Positions 28,757 through 38,467 are shown, counted from the first letter of the stretch. The stretch is 64,000 nucleotides of DNA from Shewanella psychropiezotolerans (GCF_007197555.1 NZ_CP041614.1:3774001-3838000); one strand, 5' to 3'. Numbers and translations: made by a program. The notes: a model not told the origin generated them from the sequence alone.

Positions 28757-29206
28757 ATGACATGGACAACCCGAGGGATTTCTATCGAGCAATTGGACGA
28801 CTTAGTCCATTTATTCGATCAATACATGGTATTTTACGGCAAAGAGTCACAGCCGCAGAAGTATCGTGATTACCTGCAGCAGAGGTTGAGTCAAAATGAA
28901 GCCCATGTCTATATCGCTTATGACCCAGACAATCGCCCCCTGGGTTTCGTGTTAAATTATCTTTCCTTCTCCTCTGTGTCTCTAGGAAAAGTAGTGATAC
29001 TCAACGACCTATTCGTCATAGAGAGTCATAGAAAGAAGGGCATTGCCAATCAACTAATCCATTGCTCCATAGGTTTAGCCCTAGAAATAAACGCTATAAG
29101 GGTGGATCTGGGCACAGCTCAAGATAACTATAGTGCCCAAGCCTTATATAAAAAATTAGGGTTTATCAGGGACACGCAATTCTTCTCCTATAGTTTAAGC
29201 ACCTAA
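28757..29206 (+). CDS. GNAT-family N-acetyltransferase
   Basis: A 149-residue acetyltransferase. The acetyl-CoA loop is SHRKKGIANQLIHCSIGLAL (about residues 93-112), preceded by the strand VVILNDLFV and followed by NYSAQALYKKLGFIRD. AAGGAG lies 8 bases before the ATG. The substrate is unknown. The stop codon TAA overlaps the start of a GCCGATTGGC palindrome, a variant of the dispersed element. Confidence 0.88.
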   Translation: MTWTTRGISIEQLDDLVHLFDQYMVFYGKESQPQKYRDYLQQRLSQNEAHVYIAYDPDNRPLGFVLNYLSFSSVSLGKVVILNDLFVIESHRKKGIANQLIHCSIGLALEINAIRVDLGTAQDNYSAQALYKKLGFIRDTQFFSYSLST

Positions 29207-29219
29207 TGCCGATTGGCAT
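29206..29219. repeat. Variant short palindromic element ATGCCGATTGGCAT
   Basis: Compared with ATACCGATTGGTAT, both outer positions changed in a compensating way (A to G, T to C), so pairing is kept. It directly overlaps the stop of the GNAT gene. Confidence 0.55.
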
Positions 29220-29326
29220 AAATACGCCATTAGTGTGATTTTCTGCGTTTATTTCTGACACTCCATGTAGGACATCGAGACACCAGTTCTGCCAGTGTCT
29301 CCTCTTTGGTCTCTGTCCCATCGAGA

Positions 29327-29935
29327 CTAGTGCACCACCATAGGGATCGAGGCGATCAATAAAAAGCCCATTCCCCAATTGAAATGCATCCGACGCTTGG
29401 CGGTATTGAGTTTATTTCGTATAGCGGCACCGATAAACACCCAGGTAAAGGAAGCCGGGAAACCAACCAGATTAAACACCAGCATGCCCAATATGGCACT
29501 CAACCAGTATCCCTCCCCCGTAACGGTAAATGCACTGCACAAGGTGATGGTCGCCATCCATGATTTAGGATTGACCCATTGAAACAGTGCCGCCTCTTTG
29601 AGGCTCATGGGTCGGGCATCTTTTTTGTCCTCATCACCTGCCACCGATGAGCTTGCGACTCGATAGGCCAGATACAGCAGATAAGCGATGGACAGGTATT
29701 TCAATATTTGATGCAGCACGGGCCAACTTTCAAATAATGCGCCTAAACCTAAGAGTATCGAGAGATGCAATATGCTCTGGCCCATACGTATGCCTAAGAT
29801 ATGGGGGAGTGTCGCTCTCACACCAAAGTTCGCTCCCGATTGAGCCAGCAAAATATTATTAGGTCCGGGTGTCATCGTCATGGTGGCACAGAAAAACGCC
29901 GCCGATATCATTAATGCCCACAAAGATTGATCCAT
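29327..29935 (-). CDS. LysE-family amino acid exporter
   Basis: A 202-residue inner-membrane exporter with about six helices. The family signature near the N-terminus is TMTPGPNNILLAQSGANFG, followed by HILGIRMGQSILH and FQWVNPKSWMATIT. AGGAGAGG precedes the ATG at ideal spacing. It is divergent from a MocR-type regulator, and their shared 178-base gap has a strong promoter and a palindrome. The regulator probably controls this exporter. The exported amino acid is unknown. Confidence 0.9.
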   Translation of the reverse strand: MDQSLWALMISAAFFCATMTMTPGPNNILLAQSGANFGVRATLPHILGIRMGQSILHLSILLGLGALFESWPVLHQILKYLSIAYLLYLAYRVASSSVAGDEDKKDARPMSLKEAALFQWVNPKSWMATITLCSAFTVTGEGYWLSAILGMLVFNLVGFPASFTWVFIGAAIRNKLNTAKRRMHFNWGMGFLLIASIPMVVH

Positions 29936-30029
29936 ATACCTCTCCTATAAGACTCAGATAACTCACCGTTCAGGCAAGTCATCTGAGTCAATTACGATTC
30001 ATTTAGAAAATAACTATTTTCCCCAAACC

Positions 30030-30077
30030 GATTGTACACATACAATAATTGACACAATCAGCTTGGGAACGCATAAT
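30030..30077. promoter_or_regulatory. Strong sigma70 promoter with overlapping operator in the LysE/MocR gap
   Basis: TTGACA (30049-30054), a 17-bp spacer and CATAAT (30072-30077) point to the MocR gene. Just upstream lies a TTGTA-CACA-TACAA palindrome (30032-30045), and GATTGT/ACAATC (30030-30035, 30054-30059) encloses the -35 box. The layout fits autoregulation and control of the divergent exporter. Confidence 0.7.
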
Positions 30078-30113
30078 AACCACAACTAAAAATGGATCAA
30101 TGGTTTTATTGTC

Positions 30114-31484
30114 ATGGGTACAATGTGGAATCCAGACTTAGATGCCTACACAGGACCTAAGTATTTAAGGTTGTTCGAAGCGATCGAAGCGGCGATTAAT
30201 CGAGGTGAACTCGAATCGGGAGTAAAGCTTCCCCCTCAGCGAAGGCTGGCGGATAATGTGGGGTTTACCATAGGCACAGTGACACGCGCCTATGCCCTGG
30301 CTGAGCAGAAGGGATTGGTCGAAGCCAGAGTCGGCGCTGGCACCTATGTTAAACCACAATTTAAGCCACAAAGGTCACAGCAACAGGCTAACTTCGCCAC
30401 CTGTCAGCAACCTTTGACCAATCAGATCTCCGCCCTCAGTGACGCCCTGTCTCAGCTTGCCAAAGACCCACACAAGCTCAGTGTCTTATTGGGCTATCAC
30501 CCCAATCCACTACCTGAGCAGCAGTTTGCATTCCATCAATGGTTATCTACACGCGGGATAATTCAATCCAGCGAAGATCTACTCTTTACCCATGGCGCGC
30601 AGCAAGGCATATATGTCACTCTTAACGGCTTACTTAAACCCGGTGATACTCTGCTTCACGAAGCGAACTGTTATCCGGGAATCAAACTCGCCGCTCAGCA
30701 ACTAGGGCTTAATAGCTTAGGTGTGCCCTTAACTCATGATGGGCTGGATCTGGATGCTCTGACTCAGTTAGTGCTCGAACACAAGCCTAAGATGTTATAC
30801 CTGACGCTAAACAATCAAAACCCGACCTGCATTCAATACAGCGATGCCCAGAGAGAAACCCTACTCGATCTGGCTCAGCAACATGATTTTTATATTATCG
30901 AAGATGATGTGAATTACTGTTTACCTGAGGAGTGGAAGGCGCCTCTCTGGAACCTTGCTCTGAGCAGAAAGAGCAAGGATTCCCCCCTGAGGGTGATCTA
31001 CCTCTCCAGCCTGTCTAAATTATTCTCTGGAGGATTGAGACAAGGTTTCTTGTTGCTCCCTGAGCCCCTCAGGCCACAAATAAAGCGTGCACTCCATAGT
31101 CAATGTTGGATGATCTCACCACTCAACATAGAGTTGGCGACTCGGCTTATCTCATCCAAATCTCTGATGGGTGACAGAGAAAATCTCATCGCTCATAGGC
31201 AAAAAATGGGTATCGAGATGAGTGAAAGACTGGGACTTAAGCACAGATGGCGAGGACTCACAGGCTGGTTACAGCTCAAGTCACCGGTCAAGGCCCACCA
31301 TGTAGTGACCTCCTTAGCGTCCAGTGGGATCTTGATCCGCAACGGCGACGATTTTGACAATCATGATAACTACATTCGATTGAGTATTGGCGGAGCCAGT
31401 AGCAGCGCCGAATTCGAAGCCTCCTTACTCGAAATTGAGTCTTGTATCGTAAACTTGACTCAAAATGCCTACTCCGTCATGTGA
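30114..31484 (+). CDS. MocR-type GntR/aminotransferase transcriptional regulator
   Basis: A 456-residue regulator. The N-terminal GntR winged helix (about residues 10-75: LPPQRRLADNVGFTIGTVTRAYALAEQKGLV-type recognition region) is fused to a PLP-dependent class-I aminotransferase fold. The PLP lysine is expected in YLSSLSKLFSGGLRQGF (about residue 300), after the aspartate in YIIEDDVNY. These proteins sense an amine or PLP ligand and control neighbouring metabolic or transport genes, here probably the divergent LysE exporter. ATG 30123 is an alternative start; neither has a strong Shine-Dalgarno. Confidence 0.9.
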   Translation: MGTMWNPDLDAYTGPKYLRLFEAIEAAINRGELESGVKLPPQRRLADNVGFTIGTVTRAYALAEQKGLVEARVGAGTYVKPQFKPQRSQQQANFATCQQPLTNQISALSDALSQLAKDPHKLSVLLGYHPNPLPEQQFAFHQWLSTRGIIQSSEDLLFTHGAQQGIYVTLNGLLKPGDTLLHEANCYPGIKLAAQQLGLNSLGVPLTHDGLDLDALTQLVLEHKPKMLYLTLNNQNPTCIQYSDAQRETLLDLAQQHDFYIIEDDVNYCLPEEWKAPLWNLALSRKSKDSPLRVIYLSSLSKLFSGGLRQGFLLLPEPLRPQIKRALHSQCWMISPLNIELATRLISSKSLMGDRENLIAHRQKMGIEMSERLGLKHRWRGLTGWLQLKSPVKAHHVVTSLASSGILIRNGDDFDNHDNYIRLSIGGASSSAEFEASLLEIESCIVNLTQNAYSVM

Positions 31485-31920
31485 AGCCCTCTTTCAATGG
31501 AAACAATGAGAGATACTAGATAGATACAAATGCCAGACTGCATTTAGTTACAATTATCTATGCTTAAAATAAACTTAAACTTAGGTTAGTCGTGGCTAAT
31601 TTTAGCAATTAGTCGTACAATAATTCTTCTCTCAGATAGCGGTTATCAAACTCGTTATCGATATCAAGAATATCCAACTAAATCTATGCAGTTAACGTTC
31701 TGATAAACAGTCTCTACACTGAACTGTTTCATCATACTTTTTCAAAGCATTTTGCTATAGCAGTAGGCTCACCGATGGATTGCCGTCGAGTAACTTACTG
31801 TTATTGTGCAAAATTCGCAAGAAGAGTAACCCGATTTCGTCGTCTACATTTAGCCATCTAACTTGATAGTAATCATCTGTGCCTATTTAGGGCTCATTCT
31901 CACTGAATAAAGAGGTATTA
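31485..31920. other. 436-base gap before the Bcr/CflA gene
   Basis: AT-rich, with no coding frame I would support. A direct repeat TTAGTCGT occurs at 31586 and 31609, with a GCTAA/TTAGC inverted repeat (31595-31606) between. These could be regulator half-sites. Nothing else stands out. Confidence 0.35.
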
Positions 31921-33159
31921 GTGAAAACGGCATCCAATCAAGCAAGCCCGACAACAAATCCTGCAGCCAATTTAAACCTTGTCATCTTGATCCCCATGTT
32001 GTCAGCGATAATCGCAATCACACCGTTAGCTATTGATCTTTATCTGCCCGCCATGGCAACAATTGCCGCGAGTTTCCATACCGATATCACTATGGTACAG
32101 CAATCACTCAGTATCTATTTAGCAGGATACGCATTAGGCATGCTCTGTTTTGGTCCTCTGGCCGATCGAGTTGGCCGCCGACCCCTGGTCATTGTAGGCC
32201 TCACAGGCTTTGCCTTAATGAGCTTTCTACTTGCCTTTGTCACCAGTATCGAGTCATTTTTAGCCCTCAGATTCGGTCAGGCGTTCATCGGCGCTGCCGC
32301 TACTGTCGTCGTTCCGGGTTATATCAAAGAGGTATATGGGAAAAATACGGCTAAGGGTATGTCTTATGTCAGCCTTATCATGATGTTGGCTCCATTAATT
32401 GCCCCTAGCATAGGCAGCTTGATTTTGGAGTTTGGTGAATGGCATCTCATCTTTTTCATCTTAGGTTTCTATGCAATGATCATGCTGATTTTGGTATTTT
32501 GGAAGTTGAAAATGCCCAGCGATACAGATTTAAGCCAGCGTAGCCAAAAATCTTTTTTCGGGGCCTATGCCGTGGTCTTTACTAAACCGGGAGTCAAACT
32601 TCACATCGCCAGTGGCGTACTGACTTCCTTTGCATTCTTCTGTTACCTGACGGCTTCTCCATTTGTCTATATGGAGGTCTTCGGCTTAGATAAATCCCTG
32701 TTTGCCATCTTGTTTAGCACCAATGTCGGCGCTCTGATGCTGGCCAATATCGTCAATAGCCGCATTGTCGTTCGTTATGGTTCACGCAGAATGCTCAAGG
32801 TGGCCACCTTGCTGGCTATCTTCGCTGGCTCAGCCCTCTTCACGGTGAATTGGCTGGGAATGAGTTATCACTTTACCGTGATCACTCTACTGCCATTTAT
32901 GGCATGCCTCGGAGTAATGTCTGTCAATGCAGATGCTATTGTCTTGATGCAGTTCCAACAAGAGACGGGGACGGCCACCGCAGTCGTTGGCACCTTGAGG
33001 TTTGGTTTCGGCGCGGTAGCTGGTCCTCTATTAGCCCTGTTTTACACAGGTACTGCAGTGCCTTTCTCCGCCTTAATGCTAAGTGCGGTTATCTTGGTCG
33101 CTATTTGTCAGTTCTTTGCTCACCGGCGCTGCCTGAGCGATTTAACACCTGAGAGTTAA
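31921..33159 (+). CDS. Bcr/CflA-family MFS drug exporter
   Basis: A 412-residue major facilitator with 12 predicted helices. The DHA1 signature motif A is GPLADRVGRRPLVIVG (about residues 79-94), and ITPLAIDLYLPAMATIA near the first helix is typical of Bcr/CflA bicyclomycin-type exporters. The start is GTG, with AGAGG 6 bases upstream. The substrate is not predictable from sequence. It stands alone before ilvIH. Confidence 0.9.
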   Translation: MKTASNQASPTTNPAANLNLVILIPMLSAIIAITPLAIDLYLPAMATIAASFHTDITMVQQSLSIYLAGYALGMLCFGPLADRVGRRPLVIVGLTGFALMSFLLAFVTSIESFLALRFGQAFIGAAATVVVPGYIKEVYGKNTAKGMSYVSLIMMLAPLIAPSIGSLILEFGEWHLIFFILGFYAMIMLILVFWKLKMPSDTDLSQRSQKSFFGAYAVVFTKPGVKLHIASGVLTSFAFFCYLTASPFVYMEVFGLDKSLFAILFSTNVGALMLANIVNSRIVVRYGSRRMLKVATLLAIFAGSALFTVNWLGMSYHFTVITLLPFMACLGVMSVNADAIVLMQFQQETGTATAVVGTLRFGFGAVAGPLLALFYTGTAVPFSALMLSAVILVAICQFFAHRRCLSDLTPES

Positions 33160-33615
33160 TCTTGGTTATACTGTAGAAATAGGCTTCTTATGCTCAACCT
33201 CAGCATAAGGGGCCATTTTTATCATTTATTTATATGCAAGCACCTGAAAATACAACCAATCCCATATGCACAATAATCAAGCTTGCTCACTCCATTCGAT
33301 AATTACTCATCAAGATACTCTTGATTTACTCACTAAAATTCACTTTATTAGCATTATCTGCATCTTTAACGCTATTTTTTCTCATAAACGACGTTATTTA
33401 AAAATAATACTTGAATAGATCTGCTTTTTTTATATGATGAAATTCTGTTCATTTGAAACAGGTGTCGCGCCTTACAGGGTGAAATCAACTTTAAACCAAA
33501 AGTTATTCGACATTTCGAGAGTGAGGATCACCATCCACGCTCATATTATTCAAGCGATTACCGTCGCTGTTGCAAGATACTGCATACCGTAGCGGTAACT
33601 TATGAGGGTTTACAA
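33160..33615 (+). promoter_or_regulatory. ilvIH promoter and leader
   Basis: A sigma70-type promoter, TTGAAT (33411-33416), 16-bp spacer, TATGAT (33433-33438), gives a leader of about 170 nt before ilvI. The leader contains an Ile/Val-rich short frame from GTG 33521 to TAG 33590 ([20 protein letters not shown] and three more residues) and a TTACCG/CGGTAA pair (33558-33563, 33593-33598) just ahead of the ilvI Shine-Dalgarno GAGGG. Bases 33160-33400 are AT-rich with nothing clear. Confidence 0.5.
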
Positions 33616-35337
33616 ATGGAGAAGTTATCCGGCGCCAGCATGGTCGTTCGATCTCTTATCGACGAAGGCGTAAAACATATATTTGGCTATCCTGGCGGAT
33701 CTGTGCTGGATATCTATGATGCCCTTCACGAAAAATCAAAAATTGAACATATTCTTGTCCGTCACGAGCAAGCTGCCGTGCATATGGCCGATGGTTACGC
33801 TCGTTCAACCGGCGAAGTTGGTGTAGTACTAGTGACATCAGGTCCAGGTGCAACCAACACCATCACAGGTATAGCCACCGCCTATACAGATTCTATCCCA
33901 CTGGTGATTATATCGGGTCAGGTTCCCAGTAACTTGATTGGTAATGACGCATTCCAGGAATGCGACATGATCGGCATCTCACGCCCTGTGGTTAAACACA
34001 GCTTCCTGGTGACCGATGCCAAAGACATTCCGACTATCATCAAGAAGGCTTTCTTTATCGCGGCCAGTGGTCGTCCGGGGCCAGTTGTCGTCGATGTGCC
34101 TAAAGACTGTATGAACCCCGAGATCTTGTATGATTATGAATATCCTAAAGATATCAGCATGCGCTCTTATAACCCAACGACTTCGGGTCATAAGGGACAA
34201 ATCCGTCGCGGTTTACAAGCCCTTCTAAAAGCCAAGAAGCCCGTACTCTATGTCGGTGGCGGCGCCATCATCTCAGAGTGTGACAAGCAAATTCTAGCAC
34301 TCTCAGAAAAGCTCAATATACCGGTAGTCAGTACCCTGATGGGACTCGGTGCCTTCCCGGCCAGCCACGATAACAGCTTGGGCATGCTAGGCATGCATGG
34401 CTGTTATGAAGCCAATATGGCGATGCACAATACCGATCTTATCTTCGGTATCGGCGTGAGGTTCGATGACCGCACCACCAACAATGTCGAAAAATATTGT
34501 CCTAACGCCACCATCTTACACATAGATATCGATCCATCATCTATCTCTAAGACAATCAGAGTCGATATCCCCATCGTAGGTTCAGCCGATAGCATACTCG
34601 ATGAGATGTTAGCGCAACTCGCGACCAGTGGTGATACCAATGCCGATGAAGGCGCCATCGATTTTTGGTGGAGCGAGATAAATCAATGGCGTTCGCGTAA
34701 GAGTCTGGCCTATGACACCAGCTCAGATAAGATTAAACCCCAGCAAGTGATCGAAACACTGCATAAGCTCACCAATGGCGATGCCTATGTGGCATCAGAT
34801 GTGGGTCAGCACCAGATGTTTGCCGCTCTCTATTACCCATTTGACAAGCCACGTCGTTGGATAAACTCCGGCGGACTGGGCACTATGGGCTTTGGACTCC
34901 CCGCCGCTATGGGCGTTAAATTTGCCCACCCCGATGCTACCGTGCTGTGCGTCACAGGTGACGGTTCCATCCAGATGAATATTCAAGAGCTATCGACGGC
35001 ACTACAATACGGTATCCCGGTCAAGATCATCAACCTGAACAACCGCTTCCTCGGCATGGTGAAACAGTGGCAAGATATGATCTATTCCGGTCGTCACTCG
35101 CACTCCTATATGGATTCGGTGCCCGACTTTGCCAAAATTGCGGAAGCTTATGGCCATGTAGGCATCAGCATCAGCGATCCAGCTGAGCTCGAATCAGGAC
35201 TGAAGAAGGCACTGGCGATGACAGACAAGCTGGTATTTGTCGACATACATATCGATCAGACCGAGCATGTATATCCCATGTTGATCCGCGGCGGCGCGAT
35301 GAACGAGATGTGGCTGAGCAAAACGGAGAAAAGCTAA
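33616..35337 (+). CDS. ilvI: Acetolactate synthase III large subunit
   Basis: This catalytic subunit of acetohydroxyacid synthase makes acetolactate and acetohydroxybutyrate for Val, Leu and Ile synthesis. At 573 residues it is full length. The catalytic Glu is in [16 protein letters not shown] (about residue 50), the FAD-binding middle domain follows, and the TPP motif is [15 protein letters not shown] with the downstream NN (about 455-485). The stop overlaps the ilvH start (TAATG). The N-terminus [18 protein letters not shown] matches the IlvI type. Confidence 0.95.
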   Translation: MEKLSGASMVVRSLIDEGVKHIFGYPGGSVLDIYDALHEKSKIEHILVRHEQAAVHMADGYARSTGEVGVVLVTSGPGATNTITGIATAYTDSIPLVIISGQVPSNLIGNDAFQECDMIGISRPVVKHSFLVTDAKDIPTIIKKAFFIAASGRPGPVVVDVPKDCMNPEILYDYEYPKDISMRSYNPTTSGHKGQIRRGLQALLKAKKPVLYVGGGAIISECDKQILALSEKLNIPVVSTLMGLGAFPASHDNSLGMLGMHGCYEANMAMHNTDLIFGIGVRFDDRTTNNVEKYCPNATILHIDIDPSSISKTIRVDIPIVGSADSILDEMLAQLATSGDTNADEGAIDFWWSEINQWRSRKSLAYDTSSDKIKPQQVIETLHKLTNGDAYVASDVGQHQMFAALYYPFDKPRRWINSGGLGTMGFGLPAAMGVKFAHPDATVLCVTGDGSIQMNIQELSTALQYGIPVKIINLNNRFLGMVKQWQDMIYSGRHSHSYMDSVPDFAKIAEAYGHVGISISDPAELESGLKKALAMTDKLVFVDIHIDQTEHVYPMLIRGGAMNEMWLSKTEKS

Positions 35338-35831
35338 TGCGTCGTATTATATCTGTATTACTGGAAAACCAACCCGGCGCTCTGTCTCGCGTCGTCGGCC
35401 TATTCTCTCAACGCGGCTACAACATCGAGAGCTTAACCGTAGCGCCCACCGATGATATTACCCTGTCTCGTCTTAACATCTGTGTGGTGGCCGATGAGGC
35501 CGTTCTGGAACAGATAGAGAAGCAATTACATAAGCTTATCGATGTTCTTAAAGTCTCAAATGTGACCGAGTCTGATCATATTGAACGTGAGATAGCCTTG
35601 ATAAAAGTAAAAGCCAAAGGGAATATTCGTGATGAAATAAAGCGTACTTCTGACATTTTCCGCGGTCAGATTGTCGATATCACGGCCGAGCTTTATACCA
35701 TTCAATTAACGGGTACATCCGACAAGCTGGATGCCTTTATCTGCGCAGTAGGTGAAGTAACTAAGGTCGTTGAAGTGTCTCGCTCCGGTGTTGTTGGCTT
35801 GTCACGCGGTGAGAAGGCGATGCGAGCCTAA
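35337..35831 (+). CDS. ilvH: Acetolactate synthase III small subunit
   Basis: The regulatory subunit that stimulates IlvI and confers valine feedback inhibition. The start chosen is ATG 35337, giving [20 protein letters not shown], the conserved N-terminus; a longer in-frame start at 35310 would lie inside ilvI. The 164 residues have an N-terminal ACT domain (about 3-78, with the NQPGAL effector site) and the C-terminal domain ending GVVGLSRGEKAM. One-base overlap with ilvI implies coupling. Confidence 0.95.
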   Translation: MRRIISVLLENQPGALSRVVGLFSQRGYNIESLTVAPTDDITLSRLNICVVADEAVLEQIEKQLHKLIDVLKVSNVTESDHIEREIALIKVKAKGNIRDEIKRTSDIFRGQIVDITAELYTIQLTGTSDKLDAFICAVGEVTKVVEVSRSGVVGLSRGEKAMRA

Positions 35832-35870
35832 TAAGAAACATAATAGACTTGGTTTAAAAGTCAGACACTA

Positions 35871-35894
35871 AAAAGGGAGCATCTGCTCCCTTTT
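35871..35894 (+). terminator. Intrinsic terminator after ilvIH
   Basis: AAAAGGGAGCA and TGCTCCCTTTT pair perfectly around TC, and the T-rich 3' side lies 40 bases after ilvH. Confidence 0.85.
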
Positions 35895-36011
35895 ATTATG
35901 GTGATTGCGTCGAGCGATAAACGAGTACTGAGTCCAGGCAGTTGATCAATGAAAGAGCATTAAACACGCTTAACTCTGCTGCTCACCTTAAATAAAATAA
36001 GCTTGAGTCAG

Positions 36012-36452
36012 TTATTCAGATTCCAGAATACGTGACGTACCTATCTCGATTTTCCTCGGCTTTAATGCTTCGGGAATCTCTCTTTGCAACTCGATATTGA
36101 GCAGGCCGTTCTCAAGCTCTGCACCTGTCACAGTGACATAATCGGCCAGCTGAAAAGTACGCTCGAATCCACGTTCGGCAATCCCTTGATAGAGATATTT
36201 TCGACTCTTATCTTCAGCCGCTTTCGTTCCCTTCACTAATAACTTCTCACCTTCGCTGGTAATATCGAGTTCATCCATAGTAAAACCTGCAACAGCCATG
36301 GTGATACGATAACGGTTTTCTTTAAGCGATTCGATATTATAGGGAGGATAACCTGAATTGCCTTTGTTCGAAGCCGCATGCTCTGCAAGCTGGGCTAAAC
36401 GGTCGAAACCAATGGCACTGCGGTATAGGGGAGTAAGATCATAATTTCGCAT
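36012..36452 (-). CDS. ibpA: Small heat-shock protein IbpA (Hsp20)
   Basis: This 146-residue holdase chaperone binds unfolding proteins. The N-terminal [19 protein letters not shown] is the Ibp signature. The alpha-crystallin domain (about residues 36-128) ends with the [20 protein letters not shown] strand, and the short tail contains the I-x-I/V-like anchoring segment (KIEIG). The leader carries a ROSE-like thermometer over the Shine-Dalgarno and a sigma32-like promoter further up. It is monocistronic. Confidence 0.94.
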   Translation of the reverse strand: MRNYDLTPLYRSAIGFDRLAQLAEHAASNKGNSGYPPYNIESLKENRYRITMAVAGFTMDELDITSEGEKLLVKGTKAAEDKSRKYLYQGIAERGFERTFQLADYVTVTGAELENGLLNIELQREIPEALKPRKIEIGTSRILESE

Positions 36453-36455
36453 AGT

Positions 36456-36479
36456 TATATCCTTGTCTTAAGCAATATA
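36456..36479 (-). promoter_or_regulatory. ROSE-like RNA thermometer hairpin before ibpA
   Basis: On the minus strand UAUAUUGCUU pairs with AAGGAUAUA around AAGAC. The Shine-Dalgarno AAGGA lies in the 3' arm, opposite the UUGCU motif with its unpaired G, exactly the conserved 3' hairpin of ROSE thermometers found before Hsp20 genes. The ATG is 3 bases after the stem. Confidence 0.75.
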
Positions 36480-36614
36480 TTTAATTTAAATTGGCCGACT
36501 CGACTGCTTCTGCAGTAACTTGTCGCACCTATTTGTTAATCGTTAACTTTATGACCCCGAAGGCATCACGATTTACGTTAACTCAGGAACCTCATCGAGC
36601 GTTCCTTAAACTAT

Positions 36615-36642
36615 ATATGTAGGCGTATTTTGAGTTTTCAAG
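36615..36642 (-). promoter_or_regulatory. Sigma32-type heat-shock promoter of ibpA
   Basis: Read on the minus strand: CTTGAAA (36642-36636), a 12-nt spacer, CCTACATAT (36623-36615). Consensus is CTTGAAA, 11-16 nt, CCCCATNT. It lies about 165 bases before the ibpA start, leaving room for a structured leader. Confidence 0.65.
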
Positions 36643-36709
36643 GCAATATTTTAAATTTATTAAAATATATATTTATATTGAAAGGTCTTTGAAAGTAAGA
36701 ATAAACATA

Positions 36710-36735
36710 AAAAAGCAGCCCGAAGGCTGCTTTCT
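36710..36735 (-). terminator. Intrinsic terminator of the downstream 5'-nucleotidase gene
   Basis: AAAGCAGCC (36712-36720) and GGCTGCTTT (36725-36733) pair around CGAA. Read on the minus strand the stem is followed by a T-run. Confidence 0.85.
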
Positions 36736-36754
36736 AAAGAAGTGAAATACTAAA

Positions 36755-38467
36755 TTATCGCTGACAAGCCAAAGTACTATTACTGTTCAAGAACTGGATG
36801 TCACTGGCTACTGGAGCGAAATCAGCAACCAGTATATCGCCAATGTCTTTGATGAAGGTGTACATAACCTCTGCATCAACATAGCCCGTCATAACCGGAG
36901 TCAGTACTGGGTAGCCATCACCACCTGCCGCATTGAAGCTAGGAACTGTGAAGCTGTAACTTGCGTCAGCAGCATAGCCTTTGCCATTAATGTCGTTGAT
37001 AGCAACTGTTTTTGCTTCACAATCAACATCCATCTTAATCCCTACAAGCTGAGGGTATGCGCCAGAACCCGTTTCACCGATATCTACAGTTGCAACTGTA
37101 TTTAAGTACTCAGTGATTTCGGCGCCAGTCATTGTGCTCTTAGTAATTGAGTTGCCAAAGGGCTGCACAGTCAAAACATCTTTGTATGTGATTTCACCGG
37201 CTTCGATAGAAGCACGTACACCACCTGAGTTCATTACCGCAAAGTCGGCACCCACTTTAGTACGCTGGGCTTCAGCAATCAAACGACCTAAATTAGTCTG
37301 TTGTGTACGAACAACGGCACGTTCACCCTCCAGTTTGCCATCGGTAGTACCGATAACTTCAAGAAGCTCTTCCTGACCCGAATTTTGGTACTGCTGCATA
37401 ATTTCAAGCACGGTAGCATCGGGCGTGATAGCTTCACCGATAAGGACACGCTCGCCCTCTTCGTTCTTCTTCTTCAAGTTAACAGGGATCAACTTGTAGC
37501 TGGCCAAATGTAGCTCATCATTGAAGTATTCAAAATTGGCTTGACCAACATACTTGCCCCACTCGTGAGCTTGCATGATGAACGTACCGTTCTGCACGTC
37601 TGGCTTACATTCGCCACCAGCGGTGAACTCAGGATCATATGCATCACCTTCCATACAAACTGGGTTCTGAGAGTGTCCACCGATAACAGCCTGTAGATCG
37701 CCTTCAGTCATAGCACGAGCCAGAGCAACATCACCTGGCGCGTTGCTACCGCTGGCACCATCGGCATAATGACCCATATGAGTGGTGGCAAAAATCAAGT
37801 CAGCCGCATCGGCATCTTTGATGTCCTTGATGACTTTCTTAAGCTCTTCTTGTGGGTCGGTAAACTCAAGACCACTGATGAATTCAGGGTTACCAATTTT
37901 GGCCGTATCTTCAGTTGTCAGACCGACAACGGCAATACGAAGACCGTTAACATCGAATACCTTGTACGGTTCAAAATAACGAGCACCAGAAACTTTGTCA
38001 TAAATGTTAGCCGCTAACATCGGGAAATTAGCCAGTTCACGTTGCATATCAACAACTGACAATGGGTTATCAAACTCGTGATTACCGACTGCCATAGCGT
38101 CATAACCAATCAGGTTCATACCGACGAAATCCGGACGTGCATCTTGCAAGTCTGACTCAGGTACACCCGTGTTGATGTCACCACCGGAAAGTAAGATGGT
38201 TTCGCCACCGTTTGACTCAACTTCGGCACGGATCTGGTCGATCAGCGTCTTACGAGCCGCCATACCATACTCGCCGTATTTGTTTTCGAAGAAACGACCA
38301 TGGTTATCATTAGTGTGAAGTACAGTGAAAATTGTACAAGCTTCGCCAGCTTCAGCACATGTAGCAGGCAGAACAACTTCTTTGTTGTCATCATTATCAC
38401 TTCCACAACCCGCTAATGCCGCCAGCACTGCAGTTGCAACTAAACCTTTAATTAGCTTATTTGTCAT
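36755..38467 (-). CDS. Lipoprotein 5'-nucleotidase/2',3'-cyclic phosphodiesterase, copy 1
   Basis: A 570-residue UshA-type metallophosphatase. The start chosen is ATG 38467 because it aligns with the paralogue (MTNKLIKGLVATAVLAALAG then Cys), a lipobox that anchors it in the envelope. The N-terminal dinuclear-metal domain shows HTNDNHGRF, LSGGDINTG, GNHEFDN, THMGHYADG and GGHSQNP. The C-terminal substrate domain shows MNSGGVRASI, VQPFGNS and NAAGGDGYP. It would release phosphate and nucleosides from nucleotides outside the cytosol. It has its own leader of nearly 600 bases and a terminator. Confidence 0.92.
   Translation of the reverse strand: MTNKLIKGLVATAVLAALAGCGSDNDDNKEVVLPATCAEAGEACTIFTVLHTNDNHGRFFENKYGEYGMAARKTLIDQIRAEVESNGGETILLSGGDINTGVPESDLQDARPDFVGMNLIGYDAMAVGNHEFDNPLSVVDMQRELANFPMLAANIYDKVSGARYFEPYKVFDVNGLRIAVVGLTTEDTAKIGNPEFISGLEFTDPQEELKKVIKDIKDADAADLIFATTHMGHYADGASGSNAPGDVALARAMTEGDLQAVIGGHSQNPVCMEGDAYDPEFTAGGECKPDVQNGTFIMQAHEWGKYVGQANFEYFNDELHLASYKLIPVNLKKKNEEGERVLIGEAITPDATVLEIMQQYQNSGQEELLEVIGTTDGKLEGERAVVRTQQTNLGRLIAEAQRTKVGADFAVMNSGGVRASIEAGEITYKDVLTVQPFGNSITKSTMTGAEITEYLNTVATVDIGETGSGAYPQLVGIKMDVDCEAKTVAINDINGKGYAADASYSFTVPSFNAAGGDGYPVLTPVMTGYVDAEVMYTFIKDIGDILVADFAPVASDIQFLNSNSTLACQR

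Noticed and set aside
35310..35336. Longer start for ilvH inside ilvI
   Set aside because: ATG 35337 overlaps the ilvI stop in the usual TAATG and begins the conserved [11 protein letters not shown] sequence.
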